This document shows positions 49,601 to 59,600 of a stretch of 64,000 nt of DNA, in pieces. The DNA lies in NCBI GenBank assembly GCA_016647705.1, contig CM028333.1, forward strand, positions 28,060,743 through 28,124,742, read 5' to 3'. This DNA is from Eucommia ulmoides. Its lineage: Eukaryota > Streptophyta > Magnoliopsida > Garryales > Eucommiaceae. The translations under genes and the position numbers were made by a program. Every line of letters starts with the position of its first letter. The stretch's first letter is position 1. The notes beneath the pieces are model-generated. The model was not told the origin of the DNA. It was given only the letters and a program-made list of their open reading frames with translations, and did no database searches.

Positions 49601-50721
49601 TTGATTCGTATCAAAATTCTGTTTCAATTCTAGAGTATTCCAAGAATAGAAACATATTCGGTAAGGGTCATTGTCTTAAAATTGTTTATTTTAACTATGA
49701 GAACAAAAACAAGAAACACGCTTGGTTGCAACATTTGTTCTTTTTTTTTTTTCTTTTCTTTTAAATGTATGATGACCAGCATAGTGGTGGTCCCCACGGG
49801 TAGTGATGGTTATAGTTTTGTGGGAATAAATAGGAATCGACATTTTTTTATTTTTCAAATTCTTAAAAAATTCAGAAAATATTTTCAAAATTTTAGAAAC
49901 AAAAACGTAATTATCAAACCATTTCTGTACATTATTCCCAAAATTTTGGGAGTGTGAACAGAAATCAGGGAATAGAAACAATAACCAAACAGGACCTACA
50001 AACACCACTTATTAGTGTTCCTTTATCTAGATTTTCTGTTTCCAGATTTCTTCTATTTCTATTTCTAGAAAACTCAGAACATAAATAGAAATAGAAGAAT
50101 AATTTTATTCTGTTTCCAGAATTTTGTGCTAGAAATCTGGAGCAACAGAACTTTTTTATTATTATTATTTTATATTTACATTTCTGTTTCCAATTTTCTG
50201 ACAACAGAAACATTAATCATGGAGCAGAAACACTCATAAAGCAAACCACATACTCTACTAACCTGATCAGAACTTTCCAGTATCCCCTTGTATACTCTAC
50301 CAAAACCGCCTTCCCCTAGAAGACAATCACCCCGGAAATTTCTAGTTGCAGCTGCCAATTCACGAAATGTAAAAATCTTCGCTGCTATTTGGTTCGATCC
50401 TCCATCTTTCCTCTTTAATGGTGGATTCGCCCTCACTTTCTCTGAAAATACAACCATAAATAAACAAAAACAAATTGGAAATGAATATATATATATATAT
50501 GTGCAGATATATATATAAACGAAGAAAATCAAGCGATTATCAGAGAATATGAAAAGAAGAGTGGAAAGTTCACGTAGGCATATTCACAAACACATGATAT
50601 GCAACCCGTAAAGTAATGAAAGGATACCTAAAGAGGGTTGGATCGGTTCGAGTGGGTCTCTCTGCTTCCTCTTCTTCCTTGATGAATGCTTCGATTGTCC
50701 AGAGCACGGAAACCAACCCAT
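34661..50721 (-). CDS. Receptor-like cytoplasmic kinase, subfamily VII (PBL7/CDL1/PBL27-like), 5 exons
   Basis: A serine/threonine kinase of the PBS1-like family, which relays signals from plasma-membrane receptor kinases in immunity and hormone pathways. Coding exons on the minus strand: 50721-50628, 50441-50263, 48112-47923, 46867-46476, 34927-34661. Splice sites are GT-AG and phases agree, giving 373 residues. The start is set by MGWFPCSG: Gly2 for myristoylation and Cys6 for palmitoylation, so it should sit at the plasma membrane. A basic linker precedes the kinase domain (about 67-355): GEGGFG loop (74-79), Lys96 in [12 protein letters not shown] (Asp194), DFG (212-214), activation segment [14 protein letters not shown] (228-241), and [15 protein letters not shown] near the end. 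The family normally has YRD; here it is FRD. The last intron is 11,548 bases. The C-terminus is short and carries a 28-bp tandem duplication. Orthology to PBL7 versus PBL27 is not settled. Confidence 0.92.
34665..34720. repeat. 28-bp tandem duplication in the kinase C-terminal coding end
   Basis: Two copies of a 28-base unit, differing at four positions, lie just before the stop. As 28 is not a multiple of three, the second copy is read in another frame and gives a different peptide before TGA at 34663-34661. Confidence 0.85.
35237..36146. mobile_element. DNA transposon remnant (hAT-like) in kinase intron 4
   Basis: Ends CAAGGTTTTAAATTGCAATA and CGATACTTAGAACCTTG are imperfect inverted repeats. 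The flanks TTATTTAC and CTCTTTAC match at 6 of 8 positions, consistent with an old 8-bp duplication. Inside are GTAACGG/CCGTTAC words near both ends and irregular GGCCTGCACAAGGCTGAA repeats at 35700-35960. No transposase is seen. Confidence 0.55.
36270..41198 (+). mobile_element. Ty1/copia element E in kinase intron 4
   Basis: The short LTRs at 36270-36384 and 41073-41198 share TTTATTTTATTATAACTAGAG / TTTATTATAAATAGAGGGAG, a 'TTGTCAAGTC.TCTTATTCTTCTT' block and the end CTTTAACA. The primer-binding site TGGTATCAAGTGCG follows the first at 36385, and a purine-rich stretch precedes the second. The LTRs have diverged and I see no matching target duplication, so the insertion is old. It lies in sense opposite to the kinase gene. 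Confidence 0.75.
36960..41040 (+). pseudogene. Element E gag-pol remnant
   Basis: Decayed copia polyprotein. Gag: [17 protein letters not shown] near 36990, glycine/arginine-rich linker near 37610 before the knuckle region. Integrase: fragments at 38730-39300. Reverse transcriptase: [10 protein letters not shown] near 39850 and [13 protein letters not shown] near 39905, [18 protein letters not shown] near 40050, [10 protein letters not shown] near 40095. RNase H: fragments 40560-41000 ending in NQLANMF.K. Stops and frameshifts throughout mean it encodes no product. Confidence 0.75.
42129..42959. mobile_element. hAT-type MITE with perfect 8-bp target duplication
   Basis: CAGTGTTGTAAAAGACAAGG at the left and the complementary CGCCTTTTACAACACTG at the right are inverted ends. 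ATGGCAGG flanks at 42121-42128 and 42960-42967. CAGTG termini and an 8-bp duplication are hAT marks. The ends are GC-rich (GGGGCGTTTTGG, CGCCCC); the core is AT-rich and a run of about 22 C lies at 42875-42894. No transposase. Confidence 0.92.
43120..44083. mobile_element. DNA transposon with GGAAGCACGGACA termini
   Basis: GGAAGCACGGACATGGACAC and TGTCCGTGCTTCC are inverted ends. CACGGACAC-type words repeat inward from both ends. It interrupts the LINE, which resumes with a matching frame afterwards. The flanks (GAGATATA / TAGATAGG) are too decayed to size the target duplication. A region of TCGTCATCGTC trinucleotide repeats lies at 43672-43800. No transposase seen. Confidence 0.65.
45923..46137. 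mobile_element. Fold-back MITE, complete copy
   Basis: GGTGGTGTTTGTTAGTGTTTC at the left pairs with GAAACACTAACAAATGCTAC at the right. The inside is built of inverted GGGAACAGAAA / TTTCTGTTCCC-type words. Confidence 0.7.
48708..49145. mobile_element. Larger MITE of the GTGTTTGGTTAGTG family, copy 1
   Basis: Starts GGTGGTGTTTGGTTAGTG and ends GAAACAGTGACCAAACGGGG. Internal landmarks are TTGTCTTAAAATTATTT, a GTGGTGGC-type core (48905-48965) and TTTTGTACATTAATC. The next copy follows almost at once and shares these landmarks. Confidence 0.65.
49150..49994. mobile_element. Larger MITE, copy 2, split by a TRIM
   Basis: Same start (GTGGTGTTTGGTTAGTGTTT), same internal landmarks and a similar end (GAAACAATAACCAAACAGG) as copy 1. 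A TRIM is inserted at 49197-49613. The ATTCTAGAGTATTCC that follows the break matches copy 1's TTCTAGAGTATTCTG, confirming the join. Confidence 0.7.
49197..49613 (+). mobile_element. Complete TRIM retrotransposon, two 152-bp LTRs, 5-bp target duplication
   Basis: The LTRs at 49197-49348 and 49462-49613 both start TGTTAGGATCCCACATCG and end TTCGTATCA. I count six substitutions between them, all transitions. The primer-binding site TGGTATCAGAGC is at 49351-49362 and a purine-rich GAAGCGTGGGGAAA precedes LTR2. AAATT flanks at 49192-49196 and 49614-49618. The 113-base interior has no coding capacity. Confidence 0.95.
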
Positions 50722-51039
50722 ATAGTTGCTCCAATATCTCTCTCTCTCCTCTCTCTCTGCAAATAAGTTGTGAGAAGAAAGGAGGAGGCGTCAATGGCTG
50801 AATAAAAATGCAGGCCGAACCAGAGAGAGAGAGAGATTATTGGTTGAAAGCTTTGAAAAATTGAATTGGAGTTTGAGAGTGTTGTTTTGTGCGGCAGACC
50901 TGGTCAAAGCGAAACTTTTTTAACTATCCAACATTGTTTTGTGGCTTCGAGTTTGCCGGAGAAATTTCACTTTTAACCCTAACACTTAAAGTTATATGTC
51001 GCTTCAGTCCTCTTTGTTTCACTTTACCTTCTAATAATA
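50722..51039 (-). promoter_or_regulatory. Likely 5' UTR and proximal promoter of the kinase gene
   Basis: The region upstream of the start codon (minus strand) is rich in GA/CT runs (AGAGAGAGAGG near 50740-50760 and GAGAGAGAGAG near 50823), as is common in plant leaders. No convincing TATA box was found. A Ty3/gypsy fragment begins about 320 bases upstream. Confidence 0.4.
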
Positions 51040-51246
51040 TTATGAAGTTAGGAATTGATGAGTCAACCATCCGCCCCAGTGACACTACAATTCATCCCTT
51101 TGATGGGTCAAAGAGGCAGATTCTCGGTAACATTGATTTACGTGTGGAAATAGGACCTTACACTTTCGGGGTAAAATTTCAAGTATTAGACATCCCTGAA
51201 ACATACTATTTTCTCTTAGGGCGTTCGTGGATTCATTCCGTAGAAT
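51040..51246 (+). pseudogene. Isolated Ty3/gypsy aspartic protease fragment
   Basis: An open frame of about 68 codons reads LGIDESTIRPSD, HPFDGSKRQILGNIDL, VEIGPYTFGVKFQVLDIP and FLLGRSWIHS. This is the C-terminal part of a Tat/Ogre-like Ty3/gypsy protease, where GRPWIHS is typical. No gag, reverse transcriptase or LTR adjoins it. The frame is intact across the fragment, then AT-rich DNA follows. Confidence 0.7.
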
Positions 51247-52264
51247 AATTGATAATAGCATTGAAAGAAAAATGCTCATGCACGCAATGACATAAGTATA
51301 TATAAATTATTGTAAAATTACATGGATTTTTAATTTTTTTAATTTTACAAAATTTTATTATTTCACAAAGTTTACTCTACAGTATTTATAACAATTTTTT
51401 GTTTAAAATCAAAAAACTCATAAATTAATATCACTTAACATCACAAATAATAGTCATAGTTAAACATACGAACAAGATAGAATAAGAAAAAGGAAAGTCA
51501 TGAAAAATTGTTAGTGCGACAAAGAAAAAAAAAAAAAATCAGGACCAAATGGAATACCCAATTGAAACATAAGGGGTCAATTTCAATTTTCGCTTAAATT
51601 TTTAATTTTTCTGCTCTCGCATTCTTTTGACCCCCTCGTTAGTGGGTCGCTCGTTAAGTGAGACCAAAAACGTGTGATTTCTTCTTCTCTTGAATTTCCG
51701 GATTCAAAAAAGAATACAAATTGTCCTGTTTTCTTTTATTAAAAATTAATATTAATATGCGTTTATTAAGAATTGAAATTAATTTTAATTTGTATTATAA
51801 ACTAAGATTAATGTCTATTTATTAAGAGTTGAAATTAATTTGAAAAAAAAAATAGATAAATGGTATTAAATTATAAAAGTTTTGTAAGGAAAAATTTATG
51901 GCTCAAATATATAAAACTCTCCCATATTGAACAATTAACAAGCTAAGGTGTGAGACATCTCCTATCATTTAGTCTTATAGAAAAACAGTCTCATCTAATT
52001 TAAATAATGGGTAATTTTATATGTATATCTTTTTTTTCCTAAACACTTTAAAAAATGTAAATAATTTTAAAATTATCATTTTACTCTTTTTATAAAAACA
52101 TTTAACTTTTTTCCCTTCTATTTTTTTTTTTAAAAAAAAAAAAAAACACAAACACCCCCCAGGTCGGTCACCCCTAAACCCTTATACCCACCAATCCCCT
52201 CTACACCTTGTCCACAGCCCCTCATCTTCCTCATTCTCTTCTTCCTTTTCTCATCTCTCCCTAT

Positions 52265-52324
<60 letters not shown>

Positions 52325-53028
52325 TGAGAAGAAGAAAACGAAATAGGGTTTGGGAAAGAAGGAAGAAAGGGATTGTTAGAGAAAGAGAGAGAGAGAGAAA
52401 GAGAGAGTAAAAAACGTTGTCGCTGATAGCGAATGGAAATGGAGTCGCCAGAGAAGAAAGAAAAGATAAAGAAGACTTAAGGATGAAAGTGTAAAACATA
52501 AAAAATTAAAGTGATATATGTGTTAGTAATTTGACAAGTAAAGATAGTAATTGACTTAAATATTTTTTTAGAGTGCATACCCAGCGATCCTATTTTGGCG
52601 TCAAACATACCAAAGAACCCAAAGGTTTTTCAATGAACCGAGCGATCCATTTAAAAATTATGGCCTAATTTGCCCCTATTGAAGTGTCATTACCTTCCGT
52701 TATAGACTAGTCAACATTTCTGTTTATACGCATACCTCAATCTAGGGAGCTGTTATCATATGTGTTTACACGAAGAACACTTTTAATTTATTAGAAGTTT
52801 CTCCCAACTATAGTCATTGTTCCATCATCAAATTATATAGGAAGAATTGACATTTCCTGTCTTCAAAATGAGATGTCAATCATTTTTTTTGAACCAATGG
52901 ATAAAAATCCATGTTGAATTCAAAAATGTAACACTATATGTTAATCTTAAGATTTTGATAGACAATTAAATATTGATATTTTTTGTGGGACTAATGGTTT
53001 ATTAAGTATTTCACTTTATTAGTTCTAG
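51247..53028. other. AT-rich intergenic DNA, no gene
   Basis: No protein family or element ends are recognised. It holds a (TA)n(GA)n microsatellite (52269-52322) with more GA-rich sequence to 52410, and a poly(T)/poly(A) palindromic tract at about 52121-52146. The open frame on the minus strand at 52251-52499 is created by these repeats. Confidence 0.5.
52269..52322. repeat. (TA)n(GA)n compound microsatellite
   Basis: About 16 TA units followed by about 11 GA units, uninterrupted. Confidence 0.95.
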
Positions 53029-55058
53029 TGATGAAAATGCGATGACAAATTATGAATGGATGCTAAATGATGATGAAGAATTAAGAGTTTGAAGAAATTA
53101 GAGAAAACAACTCAGGTGAATTTCAACTCTTAATATCCCAATTAGGAAAACACACGGCACAAAAGTTTTTATTGTTTATGTGGGTTTTAATAAGATGAAA
53201 TTATTTGCTCTTATGTGCGATTGCAAAATAAATATTTATAATGGATTAAAATTGAATTTAAATATTTAGTAGAGCATATTTAGAAAAGAAAATGGTTAAA
53301 ATGGTGAAAACGTAAGTAAGAATGAGTTAAAAACGAGTTTAGAAAAGAGATCCAGTATACATAAATCGACTGGTAAGTCGATCGGATAAAGCAGACAGAA
53401 CTCTTTGTATCTCTAAGTCGACAGGTAAGTCGACCGGTGAAGAGAATATGAACTCTCTATATCTCTAAGTCGACAGGTAGGTCGACCAGTGAATATAAAT
53501 CAAATTCTCTGTATCTCTAAGTCCACAGATAGGTCGACCGATGGACGCAGAATCTTTGGCTTGGCTATATCCTGAATCGAATGGTCGACTGGCCGATCGA
53601 CTGAGGTCACAGTTTTAGGATATTGAGGATTCCGAATTCATATATAAAAGTAGCCATTTTGTTGGTATTTGTGAGAGATTTCAGAGATTTTATGATATTC
53701 AAGATATGCTACACCTATTATTTAAATCCTATTGATTTGGTTCATTAAGTTTGAATATTTTTCAATTTGGTACATAAAATTGTTTCTATTCTATTTAATT
53801 GAGATTAAGAAATATTTGGGGGACTTAATTGAAAGATTTAAAAATTATAATTAAGTGAATTGAACCAAAATGAAGTCATAATGATATAAGGGGTCTAAGA
53901 AAACATTCAAATGTCATGACACATGGGAACTAGCCGTTAGAGAGCTAATTTATTTTCCATATATATAGACCTGCGTTTTTCATATCATGCATATAGATTA
54001 AGAGAGCTTAAAGAATTGAGATCATATTGAGTTGTTCTAAGAGATATCATACTAAGATTTTGTGAGAGTTATTCTAAGAGACGATCTTAAGAATCATTAA
54101 CTATTAATCTTTGCTGCTACCGGATCTGAAGTAACATCGCTCTATTTATTTTTTCTGTGGATTCTGGGTGAGATCTTTCCAATTACTTTCTATATTGCAT
54201 TGCTTGTTTAATTTCTAGAATTTGATCTTTAGAAATTATTTCTGATTTTTATTGAAGAAAATATTTTATAAACAATTTCTTGAATTTGATTTCATGCTCA
54301 ATTATTTGCTATCCATCTTTTGTTTAAAATCAGATTTTCAATCTCATACTTTTCTATCACTAGATTTGAGATATTAATCGAGTTTTAATTTATCTAGGGT
54401 GATAGAAGCTCCGAGTGAGATAATCTGCTTATCAAATTGTATTGGTGATTAGTGTGACAGATTAAATACTGTTGGGGGTATTTAATAAAAGGGTAGCCGA
54501 TTTCAGTCTCTTCCTGTAAAGAGATTGAGGTAGTAATTCTTCTTGGATAGAATTATTTTGAGTGAATTTTGTAACGGTTCAATCTTTACCGGGTAAAAGG
54601 ATATTTGAAATGTTGGTGAGATTTTGATTCTTTTGCCTTTGTGTTAAAAAGAATTAGGTTATTCTTTAACTTGTAAAAAGTAGAGGTTCTTCCTTAGCCT
54701 GTGAATTTTTTTTTGTAAAGGTTGATTCTGAACCTGTAAAATAATCGTTGTGAGAGTTTGGTTCCTACCTTTGAAGGGATCTTGAGTATTAGTGGGTGCG
54801 ACTCTCCGTGGGGCTCGGGGGACTGGATTAGCCAAGAGTACCTTGTTTAACTAGTATAAATATCTAGTGTGCTGCAATATTTAATTTATTTATTTTTGCT
54901 ATTTGGTGTGCACCTAGATGATTATATAATTCCTCTGTATTATAAAGGTAATAATTAATTTAAGATTAAAATTAATTATTTAATTTTTTGAAGTATTCTT
55001 CTGATAATTTTTTAAATACCCAATTCATCCTCTTCTTAAGTATTCTACTGGGCCAACA
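53029..55058 (+). mobile_element. Family A LTR (solo or 3')
   Basis: It ends CTGGGCCAACA and carries family-A landmarks in order: ACTAGCCGTTAG (53930), GGGTGAGATCTTTCC (54166), AGGGTGATAGAAGCTCCGAG (54398), TCTCCGTGGGGCTCGG (54800). The start near 53029 is estimated by similarity to the upstream part of the LTR at 9567-11785. No primer-binding site follows and the flanks show no duplication. Confidence 0.65.
53350..53610. repeat. About 58-bp tandem repeat inside LTR A
   Basis: About four units, each with AAGTCGACAGGTAAGTCGAC followed by an AACTCTCTATATCTCT-type spacer. This is the LTR-A short-repeat block in its most regular form in the window. Confidence 0.8.
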
Positions 55059-55126
55059 CTATACATCACAAAAATGCAAAGCATTATTGACCCATTCATG
55101 TTGAATTCAACATTAATAATTATACA

Positions 55127-56611
55127 TGTTTTTTGGCCCAAAGATCTATTGATCGCGCCATATTTTACCTGATTTAATGTCGTTAATCTAAGTTTTGTTA
55201 ATCTTTTGAATTAAATAAATTAGTGTAATTTATTATTTTCATTTATTTTTGTAGATTTGAAGAATTGGATAAAAAATAAAAAAAAATAAAAAAACACTAT
55301 TTGGAAGCAAAATGCGCAAGAAAATTATCAACCAGATAAAAGTAACGATTTATGGCACTAAAATGAAGACCATTATCTACTCTTTTGGCCATAACTACTT
55401 TCACAATTTAAATTTTGGGATGAAACAAGTTGTATATGAAAGTAGACTCTCTATGTTTTCCAACGACTAGTCATATAGTAAAATCGGAGTTCGTATGAGA
55501 AAGATACAGTCATTCGAAATTGATCATTCTACTCTGTTGAACGTCGCGTGCGTGGCGAAGACTAGAAGGCTCATCTAAACCTTATGGTTCAAGTCGCACG
55601 CGCAACTGGTGCCAACCTGCATCCATTTTTTACCTGTTTTATGCTCAAATGCCCACCCATTTCATCCACATTTGAACCCTAACCCTACCTTTAACTTTGG
55701 GGCCTATAAATACAAGGCTAAGATATGAGGAAAAAAAATGAGAGAAGACTACACTTCAAAACTCATTTTTCTTTCTCTATTTTCTCCACCATCTTCTCAC
55801 CAAATCTTGAAAGAGAGAAGCCAAGGAGCTTAGAAACAAGTTGGAGATGGTGTTTTTGAGGATTGTATCCGAGAAAACATCGTTCTTCACAACAATGAGT
55901 GGTTAATCTACCTTCAATCAGGTTAGGATTGTGGTAATGTATTTTTGAATTTATGTAAAATTGTATTTTTTATTTCATTGTTGGATATTGTGTAAACTAT
56001 TATGTGACATGAATATTATTCTCGATGTGATATTATTGTGGTTGGATTTACTGTCAAAATATTCTCGTGGAGATTTTAGTTTAGATTCAATTACAACTAG
56101 AACATTATATCTAGTACATGTGGTCTAGATCTAATGGTCACACAATCATATTATTGATGATCGATTATTAGTCTAGATAGTTTATGCCTAGATTTAAATT
56201 CACCATTTAGGAATTAAATATCAAAGATAAATCATACCGATGAATAATTATTCTAATCTTTCTAAATAGTTTCGACTTATAGTTGGGAATACTTGTTCAC
56301 ATAAATCCAATCAAAATAAAAAATGTGAAAACAACGTAATACTCAAAAATACTAAACCCACAATTTCTAATCCCGATTCTCTATTTTATTTTGCTTGTAG
56401 ATTTAGTATTTACTTTTCTTGTTTTAAAAACCCAAAACAAAAATCAAATCTCTTTTTTGTTTAGGAAAGAAAAATAATTGAAAATCGATAATTACAATAC
56501 CGATCCTTGTGGTTTGACACTCTGCTTGAACACCATACTACATCAGCATCGCAATACCATTTAAGGGTATTATTTTTTAGTGATCAAATTTCGACGTCTT
56601 TTCCAGGGATC
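55127..56611 (+). mobile_element. Ty3/gypsy LTR with degraded primer-binding site
   Basis: The LTR starts TGTTTTTTGGCCC and ends TTTTTAGTGATCA at 56586, about 1.46 kb. A TATA box (CCTATAAATAC near 55700) and the U5 landmark CCTTGTGGTTTGACACTC (56502) are typical of plant gypsy LTRs. Next comes TTTCGACGTCTTTTCCAGGG, a decayed form of the GGCGCCGTTGCCGGGG primer-binding site used by many plant gypsy elements. The interior is missing; copia sequence follows. Confidence 0.75.
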
Positions 56612-59600
56612 AACATCGCTAATTGTTGATTTCTATTATTATTTTTCTTTTTTCACCTGTATATATTCATCTGTTTTCTTTCTTGATTACTTATATGATA
56701 TCAACCTAATCTCGTTTCTTTCTTCTTAATATTTTTTTCCCAATTTTTGAACTGAGAAATCGATGCTCCTTCTCTCTGAAACCCTAGTCGCCACTGTAAC
56801 TAAGAGCTGTCGCTATGCTGTTTAATCGATTCAAGCTATCCAATCGATTCAAGCTTCACCCAGATTCGAGCTTTGTCGTACTGTCATAACTTAGATCTAG
56901 TGCAATCCAATCGATTAAAGCTTTGCCCAGATCCGAAGCGATCATCGTTGCCGTCGAACTTTGTCGTGGTTCGTTTACTGATCTAAGATTTCAACGAGGC
57001 AATCTGAGATTTCTTCTCAAGTTGTCGCCATCTCATTCCAATCAATATCTTCTTCTTATTTTTCGTTTCCCTTGTTAGCATCATTTCTGTAAAAATATTT
57101 GAACCCATATTAGCCTCTATGGTTGGGTGCAAGTCCTCTACAGCCATTTGGACTCTCATTCAAGATCATTTCAATTAGAAATTTGTTGCCAACTCCTTCC
57201 TTTATAGGAAACGACTCACCATCCTCGAGTGTAGCACCCGATCTATACCTCAATATCTACAAGAAGCAAAATATATTTATGATGCCTTTGCTATTATAGG
57301 TGAGCTTGTCTCTAACAAAGATCTAGTTAATGTCATTCAACGGCCTTGATTATGAGTTTGACATGTTAATCACCGCAATTAAAAAATTTGACTTACTACC
57401 ACTATTCTTTAATCTACCTACTTGACTACTCAACTGTGAGACCCGACACAAAACTGTTTCTTGTCCTTACCTTCTGTTTTTCTTGCAACTCAGACTCATT
57501 CTAATGTCACTCCACGAAATAATTTACATCATAAAGGTCACAAAAAAAAACAATGGTCGTCCATCCACAAACTGTGTTAATCCCTCAGGTATTCCTTACC
57601 CCAGTCCAAAAACCATGTCTCATTGTCAATTGTGCTTTGGGATTGGTCATTCTGCCTGCAATTGCTACTGCCTCTCTTCGTTTGTACAACCATTCGTTCC
57701 TCCATCGCTGAACTCTGCCTTTACAGGCCTAAAAATTACTCTACCTCAGGTGCATCAAAATAAACAAACTTTACAGTGGTCACTCAATGATACCAGTTGG
57801 TATCCTGATACTGGTGCATCTACCCATATAACGGGTAACCCTACTCTTCTGCAGCAATACATACCATACAATGGGCCTGATTTTGTTCGACGTGGCAATG
57901 GTGATCACCTACCAATAACTTATACGAGTAAAATAACACTACCACTTGACTCATCATCCTTTTTTCTCAATAATGTCTATGTCGTTCCTTTAATGCGTAA
58001 AAATTTACTCTCCATCACTTAATGTTGCACTAATAATCATGTTCTTTGTGCTTTTGATACTAATCACTTCTATATCTTTAACTCACATTTGGTTCTCTCC
58101 TCTATCAAGGCCTATATAAGTATGGTCTCTACAAGTTACCTGTCATCTCTCCCCGTTTACACGTTTTATCTACCTCGATCACCTTGTCCACGCTTTGGCA
58201 CAGTCAACTAGGTCATCCATCTGCTAAAGTCATGTCTTATTTGGGTTCCAATAAATTATTATCTACTCCTTTTAAATTTAATTTTTTCTTCTACTCTGGG
58301 TATACTTTAGGTAACTCCACACATCTCCCATTCCTGAGCTCTCATGAAATAAAAATCTCTTTTCCTTTTACTTTAATTCACTATGATGTATAGCAAACTC
58401 ATGTGCTTTCTGTCTCTGGTTATAAATATTATGTGTTTGTTCAATGACGACTACACTCGTTTTAGTTGGCTATACTTCATGAAACAAAAATTTGAAGTGC
58501 TCCAACATTTCAAAGACTTTTTAGCCTATGTCCAAACTCAATTTTCTACACACGTCTAGCAATGTCAGAGTGATGGTGGTGGGGAATATGATAGTGGTCC
58601 GTTCAAATCACTTTGTTCTTCTCTAGCTATCCATCATCGGCTCTCTTGTCCTCACACTCCCGAACAAAATTGACTTACTGAACGAAAATACCACCACATT
58701 GCTGACATGGACTATACCCTCTTTCTCACAACTCAAGTTCATCTCCATCACGGGCCCGAAGCAATCTCTACTACTATTCACCTAATCAATATTTTCCCCT
58801 ATTTTAAACCCAAGTAGTCATCACCATTCTTCCATCTTTATGGCCATATTCCTTCCTACTTTGAGTTACGTGTGTTTGGTTGTACATGTTATTCGCATTT
58901 AAGTGCTTATTTAATTAATAAACATTTGCCAAGAACTGTTGAATGTGTGTTTTTAGGCTACAACTTGCATCATAAAGGCTATCATTGCCTAGACCGCACA
59001 ATTGGTATAGTGTACATTTCCCGACATGGTCGTTTTATGAACAACACTTACCATTTGCATCTAACACTAGAAGCATTCCACCAGACTCATAATCATGGAC
59101 CTTTGTTCTTCTATTACCACCAACTCATGTTGAACCTCTACAATCGGCTACACAAAATAGTGTTCCGCCTCCTCTTCATCAACCATTTCTATATCATTAT
59201 CATCGTCGACAAAATCAACCCTTATAATTCAATCCTTTTGCTACTTCTACCGCTAAGGCTCTTCTATCTCCAGTTTCTTCACACTATTCGATGGTAACAC
59301 GTCATCGAGATGGCACACTCCATCTTCTTGTTCGAATAGATAACGCAATCCGATATTCTCTCCCAGAGGTTCTACTTGTTCAGCTTCCATCATCCATTAC
59401 CTGCTATACTCAGGTTATTCGTGTCCCTGAATGGAGTCAATCTATGACTAGTAAATTTAACTTATTGAAGACCAAAAGTTAGGTTTTTGTCTCTTCTTCC
59501 CCACATCAACATGTTGTGGGTTGTAAGTAGGTCTTCAAACTCAATCGCAAAGTAGACAGTACCATTGAACCATACAAATTTCGCCTACTTTCCAAAGGCT

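Larger units (their letters stand above)
45726..50230. repeat. Cluster of GTTTCTGTTCCCAGATTT fold-back MITEs across kinase introns
   Basis: Words such as GGGAACAGAAACAGAAAT and their complements fill the introns between exons 2 and 5. Complete-looking units are bounded by GGTGTTTGGTTAGTGTTTCT and its complement. Between exons only these repeats, poly(A)/poly(T) runs and one TRIM are seen. Copies also lie at 32109-32322 and 34447-34632. Confidence 0.75.

Noticed and set aside
52251..52499. Minus-strand hydrophobic open frame with Ser-Leu and Tyr-Ile repeats
   Set aside because: Wholly explained by (GA)n and (TA)n repeats.
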